Assembly: GCA_004835665.1 (NCBI GenBank)
Contig: RBKR01000014.1
Location: 1,116,001-1,180,000, forward strand
DNA length: 64,000 bases
Direction of reading: 5' to 3'
Origin: Phoma sp. XZ068
Taxonomy: Eukaryota; Ascomycota; Dothideomycetes; Pleosporales; Didymellaceae
Part shown: piece by piece, positions 10,775-21,955 of the stretch
Numbering within the stretch: the stretch's first letter is position 1
Layout: every line of letters begins with the position of its first letter
Notes under the pieces: generated by a model
Told to the model about the DNA's origin: nothing
The model's input: only the letters and a program-made list of their open reading frames with translations
Database searches by the model: none
Made by a program: the position numbers and the translations under genes

Positions 10775-11287
10775 ATGCATGCGATCGATTCGGAACGAAG
10801 CCAGACGACCCGACTGGCCTTTTTGAACTCAGCTGGAAGGTTCTTAAAGGGTCTTAAGCCTCGCGGGTTCCGGACGTATTTGAATTGGCTATGCTCAGGT
10901 GAACTGCCGGATCCATTAAGAACACCATACGATAAACCTATGGGGACATATGTTAACTGGATCGCTGAAGCTTACTGCATCGGCTACGCCATTTGCGATG
11001 TTCAGTTCCAGATTTTACTGATGGACTTGATGCTGATCTACGCTGAGAACATTGCTGATTTTCCCCAAGGCTCATTCGTCGATAGAATGTACAAGTGCAG
11101 CGATGGAGTCGGCGAACGCGTCTATATCTCAGTCGCGGGTCGCTGTCCTGATTATATGACGAACCACGGATTCTTGATGATCTCTACGTTTGTACTCACG
11201 CTTCTGGCTTGTAGGTTGCTCAGCCGCACTCCAGCCATTCAAAGATTCTGTAATCAGCGTCAAACAGTAGATACTTCCATAAAGTGA
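10775..11287 (+). pseudogene. BTB/POZ-like fragment, probably a degraded gene
   Basis: A 170-codon open frame whose middle part resembles the C-terminal half of fungal BTB/POZ proteins: YLNWLCSGELPDP (compare the usual YLQWLYTG block), then a helix WIAEAYCIGYAICD and FQILLMDLMLIYAEN. The N-terminal half of the domain, normally ...FxVHKxLL..., is not present in this frame; a stop precedes the ATG directly, and protein-like sequence continues in another frame just upstream (STTAVHLSILNDVEAFVDAC, about 10720-10780). The last 30 residues are a hydrophobic run of doubtful value. I read this as a frameshifted or truncated gene; a short real gene cannot be excluded. Confidence 0.35.
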
Positions 11288-12532
11288 GGCGGAATTTTCG
11301 CAATGGCAGCTCGAACTCCTCCTATGCCGCGTTTTGCTCCTGAGTATGCATCCAGAATTTCTCACCAGAGCAACTTTGATAGTATTGGACTGCAGTCTGA
11401 TTGGAAATTTTGCCTATGTATAAGTCAAGAACGAGGTGTATCTTTTACACACAAGAATGCTCACTAACTAGGAAATATCGGCACATTAACTCAGTTATTA
11501 CACTACAGATTTCGAAGTGAACTTGCAGAAAGTTGCTTACAGACCACCTCATCTCTGATAGAGGAAATGAGATTTCGACACCAGGTCCATAACAGCCGGT
11601 AATATACATCCCGCATGGCTGTGTGCACGCTCGATTCACGGGCAAATGGTACAGAGAACAGGAAGAGGCTTTTAGAAAACCCGGGGAGTATCACGATGAT
11701 GAATCTCGAGCAGAAACTGAGTCCCACTGAGCATTATAAGGAGAAGGCAAATGGGTTCATTCCAGACATGCGCAAATGCATAGCAACGACCGGTGATGTT
11801 CTTGAAGTGTCGACTGTCGTTGGTGTTTCTCCACAGCTCAACTTCTCAAAGCTCAAGCATGAAACTGCCCCTCCCCCTCCATCAAAACTGATGCCCCTCG
11901 TCTGCCGCCCCTCCCGTTGCCCTTTGCCCCTCCCGTAGTCCCGTTTTCCACAGTAATCGAGATACTTTCCAAAACCAGCAGGTTCATGGCGGGGTTGCGT
12001 GCAGCTTCCACGCTGCCAGGTTTCAACTGTGGTGAAGTCATGATAATCTCGCTTGACAAAACCCGAGTGCGACAAAAATTTGCTACAGTAATGACATTGT
12101 ACTGCAGTATTAATTCGATCGAACGAAATAGAGGCAGGGGGCAAGCTGCTACAATATCGGAGATAATTTGCAACAGGTGTACTGACACAGTAAGAGCATG
12201 CTATGTTCTGGAGTAGAGAGTTCTCTAGATCTATCTACACAGTCGCACGGTTTAGTTGGCTCAGAACACAACGTATTCGCCAGCGACACAAAACGTCATC
12301 AGTATCACTGTCACCTCAAAGACAATACATGCGCAAGAAAGCCATGTTGTTCAATTATCCCTCAATACTCTCCATATGTGAAAACTTCTACCAAATTACC
12401 GCACCACAAAAAAAAACCTCAAGCATTAGCAACACCATAGAATAACAAGCAGCAATAAAATACTGGCACCCAAAAGCTCACATATTACATGCTCGACTTC
12501 ATCTTGCAAGTACACCGTGAGCGCAAAATAAT
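11288..12532. other. Gene-free spacer with a pyrimidine-rich tract
   Basis: No conserved coding frame is recognised. About 11870-11945 is a strongly pyrimidine-rich tract on the plus strand made of repeated CCCCTCC-like runs. A weak open frame at 11615-11938 has no similarity I recognise. Confidence 0.4.
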
Positions 12533-12641
12533 GCTCCCTGCCAGACTCGAACTGGCGGCCTTCGGATTTCTGCTCTTTGAGCAGTCATACACCTTTGACA
12601 AGATATGAGACCGACGTGATAACCAACTACACCAAGGAAGC
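12533..12641 (-). tRNA. Elongator tRNA-Met (anticodon CAT) with a ~36-nt intron
   Basis: On the minus strand the acceptor stem GCTTCCT pairs with AGGGAGC (one T-G pair), followed by a D arm GTGT...ATCAC and a T arm GCCAG-TTCGAGT-CTGGC. The anticodon half-stem TCGGT and loop CTCATA are followed by about 36 inserted nt, then A and TCCGA. The T-T pair at position 31-39 is normal for eukaryotic elongator tRNA-Met. The insertion sits after position 37, the canonical intron site, and itself can fold (CTGCTC...GAGCAG). Total length 109 nt. Confidence 0.92.
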
Positions 12642-13020
12642 GAATGGGTAATTTTGATGGAATGGAGAGTCACCGCATGATTTATAAAGTCAGATGTCAC
12701 TCCTAAAGACTTTTTAAGCTGGGTACCAACTGGAGAGTTGGGCGAGTCATGACTGACTGGGGCGAAATTTGAGAGCAAGCGAGTCAATAGGGTGATGAGC
12801 TATACTCGTGTTCGTAAGGTCTCTTGCTTATGCGTACCTGTTATTCGGTCTACAATATCTATACATGGAAGCAACCAGCCCTGTCCAAGCATGTCGTTAA
12901 TTACTGCCCAATCCGAACGCCAAAGCATCATGCATTAAGTCGCCCACACATTATACACTTCGTAATTCTCGCTTCATATAGCCAAAGACTAGAGGGAGGA
13001 TTCTCTCTTCACGGTCATAC
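12642..13020. other. Intergenic, no gene recognised
   Basis: Flank of the tRNA-Met gene and 3' region of the rhomboid gene. No coding similarity. Confidence 0.4.
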
Positions 13021-14122
13021 TCAGACCGCAGGTTCTGGGCTCCTTGGTACTCCACCCATGGGCACGCTCGTGGTGGGCAGGACGCCGTAGCGACCGTATG
13101 TCTTCTGGTCTACGCTTACGTAGTGGGGTAGTCTCCCTAGCAAGTTCGCTTTTGTCTCCACCCATCTCAAGATCTTCTCGTGCGGTACGAGGAACTTGAT
13201 ATAGCCGGAGGCCCAGAGATAGCCTATCCCAGCGCCGCAGAGGTGGCCAATGAAGCTAACGTTCGGTACGAGAATGCTGGTGACAAGAACGAGGATCAGA
13301 GGGGTGGTCCAGGTAGGGATCTTGTAGGGGCCGACACTAAGAATTGTTAGTTGAAGTGGGGTGATCATAGTAGCGATGCATACCTGAAGTTGGGGTTTAT
13401 CTTGTGCTGCTTCATAACCTCTGCAGAGAGGAGTAAGAAAACCCATACACTGTGACCTGTCAGCATCCCTTGAAATCGTCGATTTGTGTAGTCCCTGCAT
13501 ACCTCGCGCCCATGACAATTGTGTTCGCCCTAAACACAAACTTCTCCAACAATGTGTAAATCCCTCCAGGAAGAGTGCCGAAAGGCCCAGTGAAGAGCGC
13601 GAGTGTTACCAAGGTTCCAAACTCGGACTCGAAGCGTTCGAGGAGAGGTGCGATTGCGACCAGGTTGAAGATCATGTGGAAGAAGTTGAGATGCATTAGA
13701 GGAAACAGGTTGAGCCGGTGCACTGTGTGACAGTCGTTAGCTTAAGAACTCGTTCAGTAGTCCTCCATGTAGTCTTCCTGTTGCTGCTCAGATTGTCGAC
13801 GCCTCATGTAACACCCCTCGGTGTACACTTCCATGGTAACTCGGCTACACGGCCAAGCCCAGCGCATGTATTTACGGAGCGACATATTCAAACGATCGGT
13901 GGTAATATGGCCATTCTGCAACCAAAGACCAAGGAAAATCCACGTACTCTGGGTCAGATCCATCTTAGCCGGCTCGAGCCGCGCGAACTCCCTGAGCCAT
14001 GGCAGCGGTATTGTCGCAACCCACAGGCCAACAATAGCGAGCAGCAATAACCGAGTCGCGAGCGGTAGGCGCAAGACGTAGGAGCGTAGGCGGGCTGGAT
14101 TGAACTGCGTATACGAGGCCAT
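13021..14122 (-). CDS. rbd2: Rhomboid serine protease Rbd2
   Basis: Predicted 258-residue intramembrane protease of the Golgi/ER rhomboid group (Rbd2), which in fungi cleaves membrane-tethered transcription factors such as SREBP. Exons: 13948-14122, 13503-13722, 13384-13449 and 13021-13336; all junctions keep phase. The family block RLNLFPLMHLNFFHMIFN begins exon 2. The catalytic serine lies in GAS at the exon 2/3 junction (motif GASVWVFLL) and the partner histidine in SFIGHLCGAGIGYLWA. Several hydrophobic helices are visible, and the C-terminus is a short cytosolic tail rich in Pro and Ser. The first intron is 225 nt, unusually long for this window, with a good CTAAC branch site. It is divergent from GAA1, with 188 bp between the two start codons. 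Confidence 0.93.
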
Positions 14123-14310
14123 GGCGGCGCGCGGCTGTGAAGTGTGAGACAGGTGTGAGCTAGCCTGCAGGCGCGTTGAGAAAGATGGGCGATTGTCCAG
14201 GGTCGCGTCGTTAGCGCCGCGCCTGCCGCCTGCAACCAAGAGCTCCGAATGCAGAGGACACGACAACGTCCTTCCTTTGTGTTTCGTGGGGCAATTGAGC
14301 GGCGGATAAC
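14123..14310. promoter_or_regulatory. Shared divergent promoter rbd2 / GAA1
   Basis: Only 188 bp separate the two start codons of these head-to-head genes, so both promoters must lie in or overlap this segment. No specific factor site was recognised. Confidence 0.6.
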
Positions 14311-16315
14311 ATGGCACTGATATGTGAGTTGACAGTATGCAATAGTCGGAGTCATCACTAATTTGTTCAGCCTCGATATTGGCGCTGCGGCGAGATGCCC
14401 GCATTCTTAAGATCCCACCTTACCTCTCCGCGCTGTGTATCGTCATTGGCATAGCATGGCTGCTGGTCTTGCCTTTGAACGAGTACTCGCGCAACACATA
14501 CGTCTCTGAAAATGCACTGCTGCCCGGACAAGTGCACACCTACTTCACCGGTAGCGAGCATAATGTCTTTCGCGCGTATCGACAAGAAGTCCATGCGATG
14601 ATTGACAGACCAGTAGAGGAGTATGTCGAGCGGTTCCTCTGCGATAGACTAGAGACTGACTGCTTGGTAGACGCTCCCAAAGACTAGGAGACATCTTCCG
14701 CTCGAACAATCTCAAGGTCGCAACCCAGAAGTACTCGTACCATGTCTCGAATCGCACCATCGCCAATGAGAACGTCTACGCAATCCTCCAAGGACCCCGT
14801 GCCGACGCGACAGAAGCTGTTGTGTTAATCGGAGCATGGACGAACATGAAAGATGAGGTCAACAACTCTGGTGTGGCCCTTGTCTTGACTCTGGCTCGGT
14901 ACTTCAAGCGCTGGAGTCTGTGGAGTAAGGACATCATCTTCCTGGTGCCTGGCGACAGCACCACAGGATCTCAGGCCTGGGTCGATGCGTACCACGACGG
15001 GCACGACGAGCGCTATGTCGAGAGCCTCAAGATTAAGAGCGGAGCACTGCAGGGTGCGGTTGCCGTCGACTATCCTGCTGGTCCCTGGGGTCACCGATAC
15101 GATAAGCTGCACATAATGTATGATGGCGTGAACGGCCAGCTGCCTAACCTCGACTTGTTCAACACAGCTGTGCAGATTGCATCGAGCCAGATGGGTATCG
15201 GCTGCGCCATTCAACGCATGTTCGACCATGGAGACTCGTACAAGGAACGCCTACAGACGATGCTCCGTGGCATGGTCTCCCAGGGTTTGGGCCACGCGAC
15301 TGGACCTCACTCATCCTTCATTCCTTACCATGTCGATGCTATCACCCTCAGCACTGTCGGAGACGGCTGGCATGACGAGATGTCACTGGGCAAGACTATC
15401 GAGTCGCTTTTCCGCAGTCTCAACAACCTCCTCGAGCACCTGCACCAGAGCTTCTTCTTCTACCTTCTCATCCAGGCAAACCGCTTTATCAGCATCGGTA
15501 CCTATCTCCCTTCAGCAATGTTGATCGCCGTCAACTTCAGCATCACCTCGATCGCGCTCTGGGTCGCCAGCGGGCGCTCAACGAAACCCATACCCAACCC
15601 AGCATCCACCGCGCCTCCCAAGGATGACACTGCTACCAAAAACGACACCACCACGGCAGCCACCAAGTCCAAGCAACCCGAAATGGAACTCGTAGAAAAG
15701 GACGGCCACAAAGCCCTCGTCCCCAAAGAAGCCACCGCCATCACCGAACGCCACCTCCTGCTCCCCCTCCTCTCTGTGCTAACAATCCATTTCCTCGGCC
15801 TGCTCCCCTTATACCTGTTCAACACCTGGGACGCCACGAACCTCACGCGCCTACACCTCACCTTCGCAAACGCGACAACCCTCCTCCCCTACGTCATCGC
15901 CTACTTCCTCTCCGAACTACGCCCGCTCTCCAAGCAGGAAGTCACGCTGATCCAGTGCTTCTCCCTGCTGCTCTTAGGCATGATTCTCGCCGCCCTCGCG
16001 ACGCTGAATTTCTCCCAGTCGTTCCTCATCGGCGTGCTCGCTACGCCGCTTTCTTTCGTGCGCAGGACGAATAAGACGTGGCTCACGGTTATTCAGTTGG
16101 GACTGTTGGCCGTGCTGAACCCGGTTATGGTGGCGCAGTGGAGTGCGAAGCTGCTGGGCGCGGATCTGCAGGATGTGCTTGTGCTTGCGGCGCAGGGGTG
16201 GCATGTTTGGGGCCTGTGGACGCAGGTTACGGTTTGGTTGGTTTGGTTTCCGGCGTGGTTGTTGGGCACTGTTGTTGTTGCGGGTGGAGCCATTGAGGGT
16301 GAACAGGAGGCTTAG
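14311..16315 (+). CDS. GAA1: GPI transamidase subunit Gaa1
   Basis: Predicted 635-residue subunit of the ER GPI-anchor transamidase, which joins preformed GPI to the C-terminus of proproteins. Exons 14311-14323, 14371-14620 and 14671-16315. The 13-nt first exon (MALI) is supported by phase and by a GTGAGT donor and TTCAG acceptor. An N-terminal membrane helix (about residues 22-40, ...YLSALCIVIGIAWLLVL...) is followed by the family block YVSENALLPGQVHTYF and a large lumenal M28-peptidase-like region (GAWTNMKDEVNNSGVALVL, ...FLVPGDSTTGSQAW...). The C-terminal third has a Lys/Thr/Pro-rich linker, then about six hydrophobic segments. Length and topology match Gaa1. Confidence 0.95.
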
Positions 16316-16564
16316 CTTAGCTCTGATATGGTAGTATGTGTACAGTATTTCTTGCGAATGAGTGGTTCAAAGAATTTCTAAGGTTTCATGTCGTGAGTCT
16401 TTCATTCGTTGGCCTTCTATTTGACCATGCATGCATTATCTACGATCATGGCGCGTGAAGGTGCCTGTCTTATAGCGTTTGCACGCCGCCCTCTCTGATG
16501 GGCGGAGACAGCCTTGCCACGACTGACCAGTAAGAACTCTACTATTGGAGCATCTCTTCCTTGC

Positions 16565-17810
16565 TCAAGCAGCCCAGACGTCCTTGCCAACACCCTCGAT
16601 CCAGTTGCCCAGCTGGTTGACGCTGGCGTCCCACTCCTTCAGCCGCCCCCTCATGCTCTCGATCTGCTTCATGTCCAGGACCTTCGGCTGCACCCAGTTA
16701 ATGCGCGCAATCTCGGCAACCTGGTCAATCTGTCCCTTCACCAAGCCCAAGCTCAGCGCCTTCATGATCAGGTGCTCAATCTCCTTCGGCTGCACCTTTG
16801 TCTCGTGTGAGATCTCAGAGAAGGTCATGGCGCGGTCGTGCGGTGGTCGGCGGAAGATGGTCTCGGTAAGAGCTGCAAGGGAGATCTTCTGGTAGAGGAA
16901 GGTCTGATGGTCCTTCAGCAGAGGCACCTTGGAGATGTTGCCGGAAAGGACATCGTATGCGCTGAGGTCGCCGCGGTTGAAAGCGAAGAGGAGGTCGCGC
17001 AGCCATGAGTGCGGTGTGTTGACGAGCGAGTCAAGGATGGGGTGGAGGAGCAGCTCGCCGAAGTTGTAGATGGAATCTGAAACGAGAGCAGCGATGCTGA
17101 GGTCGTATGCGCGTGACTGGCGATCGCGGAGCTCGAGGTCGGTGATATCGACACAGGCGAGGAACAGCAGGGCGTTCTTGTAGTATGCCGCAAACTCATG
17201 CTTCGACTGTGGCAAGTTAGTGTGGGGTTGTTGGGCTGTGTGTACTGACGCACCTTGTAGTACTCTGCGCTGACTTTGTAGAAGTTTGCGTGTACCACTG
17301 TCTCTACTGAGTCGAAGTTGTCGAGGATCTGCTCGCATTCATCCAGCTTCGTCTTGGCTCCCTCCTCGTCCCGTAACCTCAGCTGGATGCTGGCGGCGGC
17401 GACTGTGGCGTAGACGTAGGCGTCTTGTGAGGCGGGCTTGTTGACGCTCTCGGCGAGGTCGTTGACGAACTTGAGGCGCTCCTTGTCATCTACACCAGTC
17501 AGTAATGCGTACTCATGCATATCTAACATGACTTGCCCTTGAACTGTGAGGCAGCACTCAGACCGAGTGTGACCAGCTTGAGCTGGTTGATCTTGTTTGC
17601 AAAGCTCTTGATGAACGTCTCGAAGAAGGGTATCCGCTGCTTGGCGCTCTCGGGCTGCTCGAAGAACTCGATGAGCTTGTCGGTCAGCTCGTGCCACAGC
17701 TTCCTCTCCCAGTAGTCCTCGAAGGCAATGAAGTACTCTTGCAGCTCCTCCGGCGCCTGGTCCCGCGCATCGCCAAGCAGGTTCGGTATTGTGTCTGTGT
17801 CCATCGCCAT
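16565..17810 (-). CDS. RPN9: 26S proteasome regulatory subunit Rpn9
   Basis: Predicted 383-residue lid subunit of the 19S proteasome cap (human PSMD13). Exons 17537-17810, 17254-17489 and 16565-17206. The N-terminal two thirds is helical repeat; the PCI domain lies at about residues 185-345, containing ...FSEISHETKVQPKEIEHLIMKALS..., the winged-helix part, and ends with INWVQPKVLDMKQIESM. The first intron (17490-17536) starts with GC instead of GT on the coding strand: exon ...TTCAAGG is followed by GCAAGT, and only this boundary keeps the frame and gives the conserved QFKDDKERLKF. It is transcribed away from the complex I gene, from a 241-bp shared upstream region. Confidence 0.95.
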
Positions 17811-18051
17811 GTTGCAAGTGTGTGCAGAGAGAGAGGGGCGGTAGGTTGGTTTTGGGGGAGTGGGGTGGTGGTGTGGTGTTGTGGTGATGTGGCCGTGAAC
17901 TGGCGGCGCGTTGATGTGGGATGTGCTTGCTATGGCGTCGCGGAAGCTACCAGCGGCGGAAGTGCAGGGCGCCAAGCCCCGACTTCATCATTCAAGCTGC
18001 ACTCCACAAGCTCGCAAACCACCCTCCCGCCAGCCATTGAACGCCGCAACC
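17811..18051. promoter_or_regulatory. Shared divergent promoter RPN9 / NDUFA9
   Basis: The 241 bp between two start codons. The half next to RPN9 is strongly G/T-rich on the plus strand (runs of GTGGTG and GGTTGG) and so pyrimidine/A-rich in the RPN9 leader. No known regulatory motif was recognised. Confidence 0.55.
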
Positions 18052-19378
18052 ATGGCCCTGCCTCTTCGCTGTGCTCGCTCCCGCGCAGCGATGCCGGCCC
18101 AGCTGCGCTCGATCCGCGTCTCCCCATTTTCGACCTCCACAAGCCGCCCAGCAAGCCGAATTAACCACGATGTCAGGATTACCAGGTACGGCGGCTCTCC
18201 TACGCACCGCACGCAGAATGCTGACACTCGCGCAGGACCGGAAAGCCCATTTTGACCGTGTCCGCTGGTCGATCCTCGCTCGGAGGTGCGCAGCAGTCCG
18301 CTACCACGCACCAAAGGAGTACGCTCACACAGATACAGGCTACACAGCAACCGTGTTCGGAGCGACGGGCTTCTTGGGACGATACATTGTCAACAGACTA
18401 GGTGCGTCCGTTTCCAGTGCGAACGGCAGGACACGGCACTAATTGGGGGATACAGCTCGTTCAGGATGCACGGTCATTGTGCCCTACCGTGAGGAGATGG
18501 CGAAGCGCCACCTGAAGGTTGCTGGTGACCTTGGCCGCGTTGTCTTCATCGAAATGGATCTGCGCAACACCGCGTCGATTGAGGAGAGCGTGCGACACTC
18601 TGACATTGTCTACAACCTCATTGGTCGCGACTACCCCACCAAGAACTTCGATCTGGCAGATGTTCATGTCGAAGGAACCGAGCGCATTGCAGAGGCCGTC
18701 GCAAAGTACGACATTGACCGCTATGTTCACGTTTCCTCGCACAGCGCCCTCCTGGACTCTCCCTCGGAGTTCTACCGCACCAAGGCTCAGGGTGAGCAGG
18801 TAGCCCGATCCATCTACCCGGAGACCACCATTGTTCGCCCGGCGCCCATGTTTGGTTTCGAGGACCGTCTTCTCCACCGCCTTGCTTCGCCCTCCAATGT
18901 CATCACCTCCAACTGGATGCAGGAGCGCTTCAACCCGGTCCACGCCATTGATGTCGGTATGGCACTCGAGGCTATGCTCCACGATGACACAACGGCCGCC
19001 GAGACCTTCGAGCTGTACGGCCCCACAGAGTACACCATGGCTGAGCTGAACGACCTCGTCGAGCGGGAAGCCATGAAGAAGCGCCGCCACGTCAACGTCC
19101 CCAAGGCCATCATGAAGCCCGTTGCCCGCTACGCCAACAAGCTCCTCTGGTGGCCCATCCACTCCGAGGACGAAGTCGAGCGCGAGTTCATCGACCAGTA
19201 CATCGACCCCTCAGCCAAGACATTCAAGGACCTTGACATCGAGCCCGTCGAGCTCAGCAGCCTGACATACGAATACCTCAAGGGCTACAGGAGCTCGTCC
19301 TACTACGATCTGCCGCCCATGTCGGAGCGCGAGAAGCGCGAGGAGAAGAAGTACCTGCACGTCATCGACGACCAGTAG
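18052..19378 (+). CDS. NDUFA9: Mitochondrial complex I 40-kDa subunit (NDUFA9)
   Basis: Predicted 389-residue accessory subunit of NADH:ubiquinone oxidoreductase, an atypical short-chain dehydrogenase that binds NADPH in the matrix arm. Exons 18052-18185, 18236-18285, 18339-18401 and 18456-19378, all phase-consistent. The N-terminus is a mitochondrial presequence rich in Arg, Ala and Ser (MALPLRCARSRAAMPAQLRS). The mature part begins ITRTGKPIL, followed by the Rossmann motif VFGATGFLGRYIV, then CTVIVPYREEMAKRHLKVAGDLG and HSDIVYNLIGRDYPTKNF, all hallmarks of the fungal 40-kDa subunit. Near the C-terminus comes the Glu/Lys-rich tail SEREKREEKKY. Identity is secure. Confidence 0.96.
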
Positions 19379-20002
19379 AGTGCGTGCGAAAGGGAAATGA
19401 AAATCTTTGCGACGTGTGTAAATACCTTGGCTTTTCCTTTACCGGACTACACGGATCTGTAGAATCAATACCGTTTCTTTTGTGTGATTGAATCTGTGCA
19501 CTGACGGCTGTTCGTGCTGATGATTGTGCATGTCTTGTTTGGCTGCGTGAGAGCTAATGCGCGTAGAAAAGCTGACGAATTCATCTAGTACTCTAATGCG
19601 CGCTTGTGACGGAATGTTTGACGGTCTATAGATCATGGTAGGAATGATGAATATGCAGCACAAAAGAGGAGAGGTGACACTACTTAGAAGTTGTGGTGGA
19701 AAAGTCATGAGTGCAAATAGGGATTTTGTGATGAGCCTGAAGCAACTGCATAAGCTTCTATACTTTGGTTGTATTCATTCCTTTATCTTGCTTCGGAGTA
19801 TCTATTTTACAAGATCTCAAAGTTCACTGGGGAAGACGGGTGGTTGCCATAGGATGCATTTCTTGCTTTTGTGACTGTTGCCTCAAAGTAGATCGTGATA
19901 CCCTTCACGCTGTGACGACAGAATCCAAGTGTCGGTCCTTATCATCAAGAACCCCCAATCCGGATTTCAAATCGTCTGAAACCTGTGTACTGATGGTACC
20001 TT
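19379..20002. other. Convergent 3' region, no gene recognised
   Basis: Lies between the stop codons of the complex I gene and the ankyrin gene. It is AT-richer than the genes and presumably holds both 3' untranslated regions. Confidence 0.45.
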
Positions 20003-21560
20003 TCAACCCATTATGGTGACAATCTCCTCGTATTCAGCCCAGGTTTTCTTGAGCAGATCATCTTCCTTCCACCGGAACCATACGTTTCGCCACGCCTGAA
20101 CATCCATCTTCAAGCTCGGATCGAAGCTTTTCATCCTCACGACTTCGGCAGCAGCTTTCTTGCAGAGGTTGAAAGCCCTCATTGGAGTTTTTCTATTCAC
20201 TTTGATGATAGAAGCAGGATCAGCACCGCGTTCGATAAGCAGCTGCACGTGCGGAACCGCGCCTTTGTCAACCGTAAGCTGCAAGACAGAGAAGCTATAC
20301 GCATTACACGCGTTGACAGCAGCTCCCTTGTCGAGTAGGAAACGTACCAAGTCATAACGGCGGCTCTCTAGCACGATGTCAAGTAGTCGCTGTCCTCTTA
20401 ATCTACTCACATGGATGAGCCCAGCTTTCACAAGCTTTTCTAGCATGGAGGCAGACCCATAGCGAAACATGTTAAACCACTCGGACGTGTCGATAGCCAG
20501 ATCATCGGCTCCTTCCACGGAATCTCTCCTGCAACAGAGAATCTTCTGAAAGAGATCGAGGTCCCCATACCTCAAGCAGTCCTGTACGATCATACTTATG
20601 CTGTACAAGAGATCATCATTTAGTTCATCATCTAATTCATCGATGTACCCGTGACTGAGTCGTCTGCAATAGTCGGATGGATGAACGAAGTTGTCACTGT
20701 GTGGCTCTGAATAGAGGAAATCCACGATCATGCTGCCTGCCTCGTACTGACGCCGCCATATTGATGCTCGCGCACCTTGAATCAAGGACATCCTGGCTTC
20801 ATAGTAGTCCCATATGCTTAGATGGCCATCTTCGTTGCTGGGGATTCGAAAGTAGTCGTCATGAGCGTCCAATCTTAAAGCTTCAACAAAACCGAGGATC
20901 CACTCGAGCACTTCAGTACTGTTAGTTGCTGCTGCTGCCTCAACAGCGGAAGGTATTATCCATCTATTCAAGGTGTTCGAACCAAAAAATATGTCACCCC
21001 AATCCCGGATCAGGCTTCGGAAGGTGTCGAGATCGCCGATCGCAGCAGCTGCTGCAGGCAAGTTGTTACTGAGTCGATCACCAGTCAAAGGCTCGAAGGT
21101 CTCCTCACCAGCCAAGGTTTTGATTGTGAGTTCTATGGGGCTGGCTACTACCATGGCTGTGTAGATGTCCTTGAGATATCTCTGGCGCAAAGAGACGTTG
21201 ACGTGCTTCTTGTACTTGAGGAGTTCGTCCACAAGGGCTTCAGCAGTCTCAGTGAGTCCAATTGTGACTTTTGGATGCCGACTGCACATCATCTCAGCAC
21301 CGTGAACCTGGAAAAGGCGAATAGCACCCGGTCCGCGTTTGTAGAAGAGGTTGCCGAGTGATTGGAACTTGAAGATGTTCTCGAGGATAGCGGTGGAGAA
21401 GGTTTCTAGAGGTTGTCAATATACGATGCAGACCAAAAATGCTGCAATCTCACTTACTGCATGCGAAGCCAATTGTAAATGCTTTCACTGGGCCAATGTC
21501 TTCGACCAACAGGTGTACGACGCGCTGGAACAGCTCAGGCGGTAGATCGAGCAGCTCCAT
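20003..21560 (-). CDS. F-box-like / ankyrin-repeat protein
   Basis: Predicted 501-residue protein; exons 21458-21560 and 20003-21405, joined over a 52-nt intron. The first exon encodes MELLDLPPELFQRVVHLLVED, a short F-box-like start (LPPELF...), so it may bind Skp1 in an SCF ubiquitin ligase. Most of the rest is degenerate helical repeat, becoming clear ankyrin repeats in the last third: LRGQRLLDIVLESRRYDLVRFLLDKGAAVN and FSVLQLTVDKGAVPHVQLLIERGADPA. Such F-box plus ankyrin proteins are numerous and variable in plant-associated ascomycetes; the substrate is unknown. The C-terminal 60 residues carry no recognised domain. Confidence 0.75.
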
Positions 21561-21955
21561 CGTGCGTGCTGGGGGTTGTGAGAGCGATACTTCGGAGATG
21601 CGTCGATCAACAATTGTGGGCGTAGATTGAGGGTGGAGGAGAGAGAAGTGGAAGTTATATGACGACCGGAGGCAGCAAAGACCTCCAGGATAAGCAAGTG
21701 CAAACGGCGCCGCCCCGTTTTGTCATTATTCTCACCTTCACCTCGTAGGCAGGAATCGGTCATCCGTCCAGTCTTCCATCGCTACTGGCTCACTCCGAGG
21801 CCTTGCATGAGTTCGCTTTTACCTTCAATTTCACTTCCACTTGCACCATCAGTAGTTTAACGTTCTTCGATTGGGCATTAATAACATAATGTTGAATTCC
21901 TCCAATATGCTTCCTATCCAAGGTACCTATATACATCCTCCAGTACCGGTGGACA
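21561..21955. other. Intergenic, promoter of ankyrin gene and 3' end of VPS41
   Basis: No other gene is recognised here. Confidence 0.45.
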
